Source of the DNA: Pseudomonadales bacterium
GTDB lineage: Bacteria; Pseudomonadota; Gammaproteobacteria; Pseudomonadales; Azotimanducaceae
Direction: 5' to 3'
DNA: 47,311 nt
NCBI GenBank assembly: GCA_016779325.1
Contig: JADHNU010000016.1
Coordinates: forward strand, 1-47,311
This document shows positions 28,935-36,557 of the stretch, one piece after another. The position numbers and the translations under genes are program-made. Each line of letters opens with the position of its first letter. Position 1 is the first letter of the stretch. The notes under the pieces are model-generated. The model saw only the letters and a program-made list of their open reading frames with translations. It was not told where the DNA came from and did not search any database.

Positions 28935-29495
28935 GTGCTTTTAATCCGCCCACCCCGACCTGAACTGCGCCCCCAACGCTGGATCGGGAATCCCATCCTG
29001 GGGACCCTCCCCGACGCCCTCCTTGCGCTCCGGGCGGGATCCGCTGCGCCCTGGCTTCGTTACGACCACTCCATCACGGGGCAGCTTCGATCGCTCCATG
29101 GCTCGGTCAGCGTGTCGCCCCTGCGGGAAGGCTTTGGCCCCCCCTCGACCTTGGAAATCGCCCTGCTTGGGCTGGCCCGCCTACCCTGCGCCTGGCTAAG
29201 AGAAATCACCCTCCTGGCCGGAGAGGCGCCCATGCTCTACGCCCGCAGCGTCGTACCCTGCACCGCCTCCCATCTCCTGCCTGCCCTCCGGGGCCTAGGT
29301 CGCCGGCCCCTTGGAGAACTGCTTTTTCTGGGCCGGGAGCTTCGCCGAGGGGTAGAGCGGGTTAGCCGACGGGCCTATCGCAACGCTGCCGGGGGCTGGC
29401 TTCGGGCCAGCACCTACCGAGTGCACGGCGACCCCCTTCTAGTCCTAGAAAGCCCAACGGTCGCAGCCATCGACCACGCCCAAGGGCTTCGCTAG
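28935..29495 (+). CDS. ubiC: Chorismate pyruvate-lyase
   Basis: Converts chorismate to 4-hydroxybenzoate and pyruvate, the first committed step of ubiquinone synthesis. The 186 residues fit UbiC. WLREITLLAGEAP and ARSVVP carry the substrate-binding Arg residues, LRGLGRRPLGELLF the central motif, and the C-terminal LLVLESP the conserved Glu. It starts at GTG 28935 with a weak ribosome-binding site. The 126-base gap upstream has only weak promoter candidates (TTGACC at about 28845, 18-base spacer, TAGCAG). It is followed by ubiA, the next enzyme in the pathway. Confidence 0.9.
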   Translation: MLLIRPPRPELRPQRWIGNPILGTLPDALLALRAGSAAPWLRYDHSITGQLRSLHGSVSVSPLREGFGPPSTLEIALLGLARLPCAWLREITLLAGEAPMLYARSVVPCTASHLLPALRGLGRRPLGELLFLGRELRRGVERVSRRAYRNAAGGWLRASTYRVHGDPLLVLESPTVAAIDHAQGLR

Positions 29496-29529
29496 GCTTG
29501 CGCCTTCCTTAGCGCCGCGCCGAGCCCCC

Positions 29530-30396
29530 ATGTCCGCCGCCTTCGCCCTAAAGCCCTACCTTGCCCTGACCCGCCTCGATAAGCCCGTGGGCATCGGCCT
29601 ATTACTGTGGCCCACCCTTTGGGCGCTCTGGCTGGCCGCGGAGGGCCCGCCAGCCCTGCCTACCCTCATCATTTTTCTAGGTGGCGTCGTGCTGACCCGC
29701 AGCGCCGGGTGCGCGATCAACGACTACGCGGACCGGGACTTCGACGGACACGTCGCGCGCACCCAGCATCGTCCCCTGGCCACCGGCGCGCTCACGCCCC
29801 GTGCGGCGCTCCTCACCGCCGGGGCGCTAACGGGACTCGCCTTTGTGTTGGTGCTCTTCACCAACGCCCTGACCATCACTCTGGCGCCCGTCGCCGTGGT
29901 CCTGGCCGCCCTTTATCCCTTTACCAAACGCTTCCTGCCCGTGCCCCAGCTGTTTCTGGCGGCGGCCTTTTCCTGGGCCATTCCCATGGCCTACGCCGCT
30001 GTGATGAACAGCTTGCCCAGCAGCCTCTGGTGGCTCGTGGCCGCCAATATGCTCTGGACCTTCGCCTACGACACGGAATACGCCATGGTCGATCGGCCCT
30101 GGGACGAGGCCGTGGGCATACAATCCACCGCTCGGCTCTTTGGCCGCTTTGATCGGCTGGCTATCGGCCTCGCCTTTGTCGGGGCACTGCTGTGTTTGTT
30201 CCAGGCGGGCCTCAGCCATGGCGTGGCCTGGCCCTTTTACGCGGGCCTGACCCTAGCCGCAGGGCACGCCCTCTATCAGCTCTGGCTCATCCGCCATCAA
30301 GATCTCGACGCCAGCTTTCTGGCCTTTCGCAGCAACAATGTTTTTGGGGCCCTGATCTTCCTGGCCATCGTCCTTGCGACCGCCGTTGCCCCCTGA
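29530..30396 (+). CDS. ubiA: 4-hydroxybenzoate octaprenyltransferase
   Basis: Membrane prenyltransferase that attaches the polyprenyl chain to 4-hydroxybenzoate. The 288 residues have about eight or nine transmembrane helices. The first Asp-rich motif NDYADRDFDGHV (64-75) is intact. The second, usually DxEYAMVDRDDD, reads DTEYAMVDRPWDE (181-193): the first two Asp are kept, but Pro-Trp replaces two acidic residues. LDKPVGIGLLLWPTLW and the GIQSTARLFG stretch are family-typical. It lies 34 bases after ubiC. Confidence 0.94.
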   Translation: MSAAFALKPYLALTRLDKPVGIGLLLWPTLWALWLAAEGPPALPTLIIFLGGVVLTRSAGCAINDYADRDFDGHVARTQHRPLATGALTPRAALLTAGALTGLAFVLVLFTNALTITLAPVAVVLAALYPFTKRFLPVPQLFLAAAFSWAIPMAYAAVMNSLPSSLWWLVAANMLWTFAYDTEYAMVDRPWDEAVGIQSTARLFGRFDRLAIGLAFVGALLCLFQAGLSHGVAWPFYAGLTLAAGHALYQLWLIRHQDLDASFLAFRSNNVFGALIFLAIVLATAVAP

Positions 30397-30413
30397 CGAC
30401 GGGCCGCCTTGTG

Positions 30414-30419
30414 TATACT
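30414..30419 (+). promoter_or_regulatory. Possible -10 element for the TRAP genes
   Basis: TATACT, one mismatch from TATAAT, 35 bases before the dctQ ATG in the short ubiA-dctQ gap. I find no good -35 at the proper distance, so this is a weak candidate. Confidence 0.25.
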
Positions 30420-30453
30420 CCGAGCGCGTTTTAGGAGCGGGCTGAGGGGTTCT

Positions 30454-30957
30454 ATGGATCGATTTATCCGCGCCGTGGATGGCCTGACGGAGGCGATCGG
30501 TCGCAGCGTCAGCTGGCTGGTGCTGGCCATGACTGCCGTGACGTGCTTAGTGGTGGTGCTGCGATACGGATTCTCTATCGGCTCCATTGCCCTGCAAGAG
30601 AGCGTCATTTACCTCCACGGGCTGGTTTTCATGCTGGGCATTCCCTACGCCCTAAAGCACGACGCCCACGTGCGCGTGGATGTGCTCTATGGCCGCATGA
30701 CCCCGCGCCAAAAAGCGAAGGTGAACATTCTCGGCCATTGCCTGTTTCTCCTCCCCCTGGCCAGCTTCATCCTTTATGTCAGCTGGAACTATACGGCCCG
30801 GGCCTGGCGCATATTTGAGGGCTCTCCGGAAGTGGGCGGCATCCCCCTTGTGTTTCTCCTCAAAACCCTCATTCCCGTCCTCGGCGCGCTCCTCATCCTG
30901 CAGGGCCTGGGAGAGCTGGCCAAGCAAGTTAAAGCCCTTCGGAGTCTTGAAGCATGA
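30454..30957 (+). CDS. dctQ: TRAP transporter small permease DctQ
   Basis: Small four-helix membrane subunit of a tripartite ATP-independent periplasmic transporter. The 167 residues have hydrophobic segments at about 20-42, 50-70, 92-112 and 128-150. The LQESVIYLHGLVFMLGIPYALKHDAHVRVD region is the DctQ signature (family residues LxE, HxxxxxG, DxHVRVD). ATG 30454 follows GAGGGG. Its stop overlaps dctM in ATGA, so the two permease subunits are coupled. Confidence 0.93.
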   Translation: MDRFIRAVDGLTEAIGRSVSWLVLAMTAVTCLVVVLRYGFSIGSIALQESVIYLHGLVFMLGIPYALKHDAHVRVDVLYGRMTPRQKAKVNILGHCLFLLPLASFILYVSWNYTARAWRIFEGSPEVGGIPLVFLLKTLIPVLGALLILQGLGELAKQVKALRSLEA

Positions 30958-32339
30958 TCGAGTGGATCCCTCTGATCATGTTTCTGGCCGTGTTTGCCTG
31001 CCTGCTGCTCGGCTATCCCGTCGCGTTGACCCTTTCCGGGGTGGCCCTTCTCTTCGGCTTCGGGGGCATGCTTGGGGGCAGCTTTAACCCAAGCGATCTG
31101 GGCTTTTTGGCCGGACGCATCTACGGCACGATCACCAACCAAACGATGATTGCGGTGCCGCTCTTCGTGTTCATGGGGGTCGTGCTGGAAAAATCGAAGG
31201 TGGCGGAAAAGCTCCTCGATAGCTTCTCCGTGGTCTTTGGGCGTTTTCCTGGGGGCCTCGGCCTTTCCGTCACCTTCGTCGGCATGCTCATGGCTGCCAG
31301 CACGGGTATTGTGGGGGCAACGGTGGTGACCATGGGGCTCATGTCCTTGCCCACCATGCTGCGCCACGGCTACGACCCGAAGCTGGCCTCCGGCGCCATC
31401 GCCGCCACGGGTACGCTCGGGCAAATCATTCCCCCCTCCATCGCCCTAGTGCTCCTTGGCGACGTGCTCTCCAGCGCCTATCAACAAGCGCAGTTGAATA
31501 TGGGGATTTTCTCCCCAGATACGGTTTCCGTGGGAGATCTCTTCGCCGGCGCCCTGATTCCTGGTCTCGTGCTGGTCGCCCTTTATATGCTCTACGTGGC
31601 GTTTACGGCGGTAATTCAACCCAGCCGCGCCCCCCGGGTGGCTCCGGAAGCGCTCAGTGAAGGCAAAACCGTCAGCCTTGGGAAGACCCTATTCCAAGGG
31701 CTTTTTCCGCCGCTGTTACTCATCATTGCGGTACTCGGCTCGATCATGGGCGGCATCGCCACCCCCACGGAAGCCTCCGGCGTAGGGGCCCTCGGGGCGC
31801 TCCTCCTGGCCCTCGCTCAGGGGCAGCTGTCCCGCCAAACCCTGTGGGAAATCGTCGATAGCACGACGAAGACCACGGCCATGGTGTTCTTTATCTTGAT
31901 CGGCGCGGCGGTTTTCTCCCTCGTCTTTCGAGGCTTCGGCGGCGATGAGCTGGTTCAAGGACTGTTTGAGGACATGCCCGGGGGCGTAGTCGGCGCCACG
32001 ATTGTGGTGATGCTCGTCATCTTCCTCTTGGGCTTCATCCTCGATTTCATCGAAATCACCTTCGTGGTCGTACCCATCGTCGGCCCCGTGCTCCTGGCCA
32101 TGGGGCTCGATCCGGTGTGGCTCGGCGTAATGATTGCGGTGAACCTCCAAACGAGCTTTCTCACACCGCCCTTTGGCTTTGCTCTGTTCTATCTTCGAGG
32201 CGTCGCGCCGGCGAGCGTGGCCACGGGCGATATTTATCGCGGCGTCGTGCCCTTTATCCTGATTCAGCTACTGCTGCTGGGCATGCTGGCACTCTGGCCA
32301 GAACTGGCCACCTGGCTGCCGGAGCGCCTTTACGGTTAA
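30954..32339 (+). CDS. dctM: TRAP transporter large permease DctM
   Basis: Large membrane subunit that moves the solute with sodium. The 461 residues, about 12 transmembrane helices, are on the long side for DctM (commonly ~425-440). GYPVALTLSGVALLFG near the N-terminus, SGIAAT-type ASGAIAATGTLGQIIPPSIALVLLGD, and TPTEASGVGALGA are DctM hallmarks. The C-terminal half repeats the topology and contains PPFGFALFYLRGVAP. The related solute receptor gene is on the opposite strand beyond one intervening gene. Confidence 0.95.
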   Translation: MIEWIPLIMFLAVFACLLLGYPVALTLSGVALLFGFGGMLGGSFNPSDLGFLAGRIYGTITNQTMIAVPLFVFMGVVLEKSKVAEKLLDSFSVVFGRFPGGLGLSVTFVGMLMAASTGIVGATVVTMGLMSLPTMLRHGYDPKLASGAIAATGTLGQIIPPSIALVLLGDVLSSAYQQAQLNMGIFSPDTVSVGDLFAGALIPGLVLVALYMLYVAFTAVIQPSRAPRVAPEALSEGKTVSLGKTLFQGLFPPLLLIIAVLGSIMGGIATPTEASGVGALGALLLALAQGQLSRQTLWEIVDSTTKTTAMVFFILIGAAVFSLVFRGFGGDELVQGLFEDMPGGVVGATIVVMLVIFLLGFILDFIEITFVVVPIVGPVLLAMGLDPVWLGVMIAVNLQTSFLTPPFGFALFYLRGVAPASVATGDIYRGVVPFILIQLLLLGMLALWPELATWLPERLYG

Positions 32340-32367
32340 GGGTCCCCACACCTTAGGAGCAATGTCC

Positions 32368-32943
32368 ATGGCCTTTTCTACCCGACGGGAGCTACTCACT
32401 TGGCTCACGGTCGCTACCTTAGCCCTTAGCGGCACCACCTGGGGTGCGCCCTTCGTTCCAGAAAGCTTCGCCGTGCCGGCGAGCGCCGAAGGGGAGGGCT
32501 TTCGGCTCGTGCCTCTCGGGCCGGCGGTTACGGAAATCGACTACCGCGCCTACATGAGCTCCATCGAGCACCTGCAAACCACCTTCACCCACAGCACCCG
32601 CTGGCCGAATAAGGACCTTGGGCTGGCAGAGGCCGCCACGGATATGGCCCAGGAAGCGGCGCGCTTTGAGAGCCGGCGCGCCTTCGCCTACGCGGTGCTT
32701 ACCCCCGATGGCCAACGGGAGCGGGGGTGCATCTACGTTCGGCCCAGCCTAAAGGTCGGTTTTGACGCGGTGGTGCGGCTATGGGTTACGGAAGCGGAAT
32801 ACGCAGCAGGCTTTGATAGCGCCCTGGAGCGCTGGACCCGCACCTGGGTGCGGGACCAATGGCCCTTTGATCCGGAGCGGGTTGCCTGGCCCGACCGGGG
32901 CCTGCCCTGGTCCACCTGGCAGGCCCTTGAAGAGAAACCCTAA
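32368..32943 (+). CDS. GNAT-like domain protein with Tat-like N-terminal signal
   Basis: Protein of 191 residues from ATG 32368, which has AGGAG 8 bases upstream; ATG 32362 is only 2 bases from it. The N-terminus STRRELLTWLTVATLAL looks like a twin-arginine signal: TRR followed by Glu-Leu-Leu and a hydrophobic stretch. The rest resembles a GNAT-type protein family: FRLVPLGP, YMSSIEHLQ, FAYAVLTPDGQRERGCIYVRPS and VRLWVTEAEYAAGFD. GNAT enzymes need cytoplasmic acetyl-CoA, so an exported copy would be odd; the signal may be a mere anchor or the domain may have lost catalysis. It lies 22 bases after dctM and faces dctP. Confidence 0.6.
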   Translation: MAFSTRRELLTWLTVATLALSGTTWGAPFVPESFAVPASAEGEGFRLVPLGPAVTEIDYRAYMSSIEHLQTTFTHSTRWPNKDLGLAEAATDMAQEAARFESRRAFAYAVLTPDGQRERGCIYVRPSLKVGFDAVVRLWVTEAEYAAGFDSALERWTRTWVRDQWPFDPERVAWPDRGLPWSTWQALEEKP

Positions 32944-32946
32944 GGG

Positions 32947-34065
32947 CTAGTCCGTTGCCCGTCGGGCATCAAGGTAGCCTTGCTCCGCAATGGCGGTCCA
33001 GGCTTTCACGTCCTTTGAGAACTGCGTAAAGGAGGCGTGAATGCGCTCGGCCATGGGAGAGGCCTGCCCCATCTCCGCGAGCACCTCGTTGGACACCTCC
33101 CGAAGCCGGACGAGGACGTCATCGGGGAAGGCCCGGACCTTAACGCCATGCTTGTTCACCAGCTCCCGAAGCGCGGCGTTATTCCGGGCCGTATATTCCG
33201 CCAGCATATCTTCGTTGATGGCTCGCGTAGCCACCTCCACGATGGCTTGGAGATCCTCAGGGAGCGCCTCGAAGGCCTCCTGGTTCACCAGCGTTTCCAT
33301 GACCGCCCCGGGCTCTTGCCAGCCAGGGTAGTAGTAGTACTCCGCCACCGTATGAAGCCCAAAGGCGAGGTCGTTATAGGGGCCCACCCAATCGGTGGCA
33401 TCGATGGTGCCGGTTTGGAGGGCCGTGTACATATCCCCGCCGGGCATGGCGACGGGCTCGCCCCCAGCGCGCTGGAACACTTCCCCGCCCAGGCCCGGGA
33501 TACGCATCCGCAAACCCTGCACATCGGCCAAGGTGTTGATTTCCTTGTTAAACCAACCGCCCATCTGAGTCCCCGTGTTGCCGCCGGGGAAGGGGATCAG
33601 GCCGAAGGGCGCGTAAAGTTCCTGCCAGAGCTCAAGGCCGCCTCCATAATAAAGCCAGCCATTCATCTCCTGGGCCGTGAGCCCAAAGGGCACGGCGGTA
33701 AAGAAGGCCGCCTCGGGCACCTTACCCCGCCAGTAATAGGCGGCGCCGTGGCCCATTTCCGCGTCCCCGGCAAGCACCGCATCGAACACCTCAAAGGCCC
33801 CCACCAGCTCGCCCGCGCCATAGACCTTGATCTTCAGGCGACCGTTGGACATGCGATCGACCAACTTGGCGAGCTTTTCCGGTGCTGTCCCCAGGGCCGG
33901 CAAGTTCTTTGGCCAGGTGGTAATGAGCTTCCATTCGTAGCGCTGCGCCTCCGCCGCCGGACCGCTCGCACCGCCTTCCTCGCCACCGGCGCACGCGCCC
34001 AGCAGCGTGACCCAAAGCACGCCCGCCAACGCGCGTGAGCCAAGCCCTCGCCCAATCTTCTTCAC
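32947..34065 (-). CDS. dctP: TRAP transporter solute receptor DctP, TakP-like lipoprotein
   Basis: Periplasmic solute-binding subunit of 372 residues, starting at GTG 34065 after AGGAGG. The signal peptide ends in lipobox L-G-A-C with Cys25, so it is probably a lipoprotein. The mature protein follows the TakP (2-oxoacid-binding) subgroup: WKLITTWPKNLPALG, VYGAGELVGAFEVFDAV, GHGAAYYWRGK, MRIPGLGGEVF and DATDWVGPYNDLAFGL. 2-oxoacids such as pyruvate are therefore likely ligands, by homology from memory. It is convergent with dctQM and lies 19 bases after uvrD, so it is not in the permease operon. Confidence 0.93.
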   Translation of the reverse strand: MKKIGRGLGSRALAGVLWVTLLGACAGGEEGGASGPAAEAQRYEWKLITTWPKNLPALGTAPEKLAKLVDRMSNGRLKIKVYGAGELVGAFEVFDAVLAGDAEMGHGAAYYWRGKVPEAAFFTAVPFGLTAQEMNGWLYYGGGLELWQELYAPFGLIPFPGGNTGTQMGGWFNKEINTLADVQGLRMRIPGLGGEVFQRAGGEPVAMPGGDMYTALQTGTIDATDWVGPYNDLAFGLHTVAEYYYYPGWQEPGAVMETLVNQEAFEALPEDLQAIVEVATRAINEDMLAEYTARNNAALRELVNKHGVKVRAFPDDVLVRLREVSNEVLAEMGQASPMAERIHASFTQFSKDVKAWTAIAEQGYLDARRATD

Positions 34066-34084
34066 ACTCCCTCCTAACGGCCTT

Positions 34085-36259
34085 TTAAGCCGGTTGTAAT
34101 TCGGCATACGCCAGCATGAGCCATTTCGGCCCCGCTTCATCAAAATTCACGTGTACCCGCGTGCGGGCCCCATCCCCTTCCACATCCAGCAAGGTGCCTT
34201 CCCCAAAAGCAGCGTGCCGTACCCGCCCCCCCAGCATCAACTCCGGCGTCGGCCCCGCCGAGGGGGCACTCACAGGCCGGGCCACGCTCCCCCCCAGGCG
34301 CACTTCCTCCAACACCTCCGAAGGCAATTCCCGAAGGAAGCGGGACGGGCGGTTGTAGCTATCGGAGCCATGGAGCCGCCGAGACTCGGCGTAACTGAGT
34401 ACGAGGTTCTCCATCGCTCGGGTGATGCCCACGTAGCACAGGCGGCGCTCTTCTTCGAGGCGGCCCGGCTCCTCGAGGGACATGCGGTGGGGAAACAGCC
34501 CCTCTTCAAGACCGGAAAGGAATACGAGGGGAAATTCGAGACCCTTCGCCGTATGCAGGGTCATGAGGTTTACCGCATCCCCCTCGCCATGCTGCGTTTC
34601 TCCCGTTTCGAGGGCCGCCAGATCAAGAAAGGACTCCAGAGGCGGCGCCTCGGGGTGCTGCGCATCCCCCCCTTCGTCGAGGGGCAGGAGCGGCTCGGGC
34701 ACAAACTGCCTGGCTGCGGTCACCAGCTCTTCGAGATTCTCGCGCCGGGCCACGCCCCGCTCCCCCTTCTCCCGACCGTGAAACTCGTAGAGACCGGAGA
34801 CTTCCACCACGTGCTGCACCGCTTCATGGAGGGGCAGCTGAGCGACTGCGTCAGCGAGATCGTCGATGAGGGCCAGAAAGGCGCCAAGGGTACTGGCCGC
34901 CCGACCCCCGAGCGCCCCTTCGCCAAGGGCCTGGCGGGCCGCCGACCACAGGGAGCAGCCCCGTTGCCGCGCCTGCTGACGGAGCTGTTCGAGGGTCTTT
35001 TCGCCAATGCCCCGGGTAGGCGTGTTAACGACCCGTTCGAAGGCCGGGTCCGAATCACGGTTTAGGGTAAGCCGGAGGTATGCGAGGGCATTGCGAATTT
35101 CCATGCGCTCGAAAAAGCGCAAACCGCCATAGATTCGGTAGGGAATATCGCTACGAAGGAGCGCCTCTTCGAGATTTCGGGACTGGGCGTTTGAGCGATA
35201 AAGAATGGCCACCTCATCGGCGCGGCGACCGCTAGCCAGCCACTCGCCAATGCGATCGGCGATGAAGCGCGCCTCATCCAATTCGTTATAAGCCGCATAG
35301 AGGGCGATGGGATCGCCAGCGTCCCCTTCGGTCCACAAATCCTTTCCCAGGCGATCGCCGTTGTGCCCAATCAGCGCATTGGCGGCGGTGAGGATATTCC
35401 CCGTGGATCGGTAGTTTTGCTCAAGGCGCACCAGCTGCACATCGCCCAAATCCTGCTGAAGGCGATGAATGTTCTCTACCCGCGCCCCGCGCCACCCATA
35501 GATGGACTGATCATCATCCCCCACGGCGGTAATATGCGCTGCGGATCCGGCCAAAACCCGAAGCCAGGCGTACTGAATGGCGTTGGTATCCTGGAACTCA
35601 TCAACCAGGATCTCGGAAAAGCGCCGCTGGTAGTGCGCGAGGAGGGCAGCGTCTTCTAGCCAGAGCTCATGGCTTCGCAGCAGGAGTTCGGCGAAATCCA
35701 CCAGCCCCCCCTGAAAACACAGGGTTTCGTAAGCCGCGTAAACCTTAAGGAGCGTCTCCGTGAAATGGTCGCCCCCGGGCTCCACGTGCCGGGCCCGACG
35801 CCCCTCGTCCTTCTGGCCGTTGATAAACCAGGCAACCTGGCGCGCCGGCCAGCGCTTCTCATCAAGATCCAGGCTCCGAAGAATGCGCTTGATTAGCCGT
35901 TGTTGATCGTCCGCATCGAGAATTTGAAAGTTTTCCGGCAGCTTCGCTTCCTGCCAGTGCGTGCGGAGCAGGCGGTGCGCAAGGCCATGAAAGGTCCCAA
36001 CCCAAAGTTGCCGCGGGGGTACGGAGATCAGCTGCTCGAGCCGCGAACGCATCTCCGCCGCGGCCTTATTCGTAAAGGTCACGGCCATCAGGCCATGGGG
36101 CGAAAGGCCCTCCGCATCAACAAGCCAAGCCATGCGGTGGGTGAGTACCCGCGTTTTCCCGGACCCCGCCCCGGCGAGCACGAGCATATGGCCCCGGGGC
36201 GCGGTGACCGCTGCCCGTTGTGCGTCATTTAGGCCGTCGAGTAGGTGCGTTACGTCCAA
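34085..36259 (-). CDS. uvrD: DNA helicase II UvrD
   Basis: Superfamily 1A 3'-5' helicase acting in nucleotide excision and mismatch repair. The 724 residues are full length. Motif Ia-I LAGAGSGKTRVLTHR (near 30), AVTFTNKAAAEMR, motif II VDEFQDTN, motif III VGDDDQSIYGWRGA, LEQNYRS, LMTHTAKGLEFP-like MTLHTAKGLEFPLVF, and VGITRAMENL are all present. The start codon is TTG 36259, giving MDVTHLLDGLN, which matches E. coli MDVSYLLDSLN. The ribosome-binding site is poor. Only 21 bases separate it from the preceding gene, leaving little room for a promoter or LexA box. Confidence 0.96.
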   Translation of the reverse strand: MDVTHLLDGLNDAQRAAVTAPRGHMLVLAGAGSGKTRVLTHRMAWLVDAEGLSPHGLMAVTFTNKAAAEMRSRLEQLISVPPRQLWVGTFHGLAHRLLRTHWQEAKLPENFQILDADDQQRLIKRILRSLDLDEKRWPARQVAWFINGQKDEGRRARHVEPGGDHFTETLLKVYAAYETLCFQGGLVDFAELLLRSHELWLEDAALLAHYQRRFSEILVDEFQDTNAIQYAWLRVLAGSAAHITAVGDDDQSIYGWRGARVENIHRLQQDLGDVQLVRLEQNYRSTGNILTAANALIGHNGDRLGKDLWTEGDAGDPIALYAAYNELDEARFIADRIGEWLASGRRADEVAILYRSNAQSRNLEEALLRSDIPYRIYGGLRFFERMEIRNALAYLRLTLNRDSDPAFERVVNTPTRGIGEKTLEQLRQQARQRGCSLWSAARQALGEGALGGRAASTLGAFLALIDDLADAVAQLPLHEAVQHVVEVSGLYEFHGREKGERGVARRENLEELVTAARQFVPEPLLPLDEGGDAQHPEAPPLESFLDLAALETGETQHGEGDAVNLMTLHTAKGLEFPLVFLSGLEEGLFPHRMSLEEPGRLEEERRLCYVGITRAMENLVLSYAESRRLHGSDSYNRPSRFLRELPSEVLEEVRLGGSVARPVSAPSAGPTPELMLGGRVRHAAFGEGTLLDVEGDGARTRVHVNFDEAGPKWLMLAYAELQPA

Positions 36260-36280
36260 AGGGGTGAAATCCCAACCAGG

Positions 36281-36532
36281 CTAGCCGCCGTACCAGCGCC
36301 ACATGCCAATAACGCCCGCGGCGGCGTAGAAAAATTGCAGAAGCAGTATGCCCCGATGAGCGCCCCGGTAGGCCCACAGACCAATGGCCAGGGAGGAAAT
36401 AAAAAGGAGAACAAAGCCTGCAAACTCAAAGCCCGTATTGGACGCGACCAGAAGGGAGTAGGCAATGGCCGTCACCACGCCGAGCCACTCCAGCGCCAGC
36501 TGGCTGCGCGCCCCAGGCGCGTTATCCGTCAT
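36281..36532 (-). CDS. Small membrane protein, three predicted helices, unknown function
   Basis: Protein of 83 residues with hydrophobic stretches at about 14-31 (LEWLGVVTAIAYSLLVAS), 36-54 (EFAGFVLLFISSLAIGLW) and 61-78 (ILLLQFFYAAAGVIGMWRW). The layout and the LLLQFFYAAAGVIGMWRW end recall part of the PnuC nicotinamide riboside transporter fold, but PnuC is about three times longer, so I do not assign it. AAGGAA precedes ATG 36532. It lies 25 bases after glmS and 21 before uvrD, in the same transcription direction. Confidence 0.7.
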   Translation of the reverse strand: MTDNAPGARSQLALEWLGVVTAIAYSLLVASNTGFEFAGFVLLFISSLAIGLWAYRGAHRGILLLQFFYAAAGVIGMWRWYGG

Positions 36533-36557
36533 GGCGCATTCCTTTTTTGCACGGGAC

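Noticed and set aside
33037-34038. 333-codon open frame on plus opposite dctP
   Set aside because: Antisense shadow of a clear TakP-like receptor gene.
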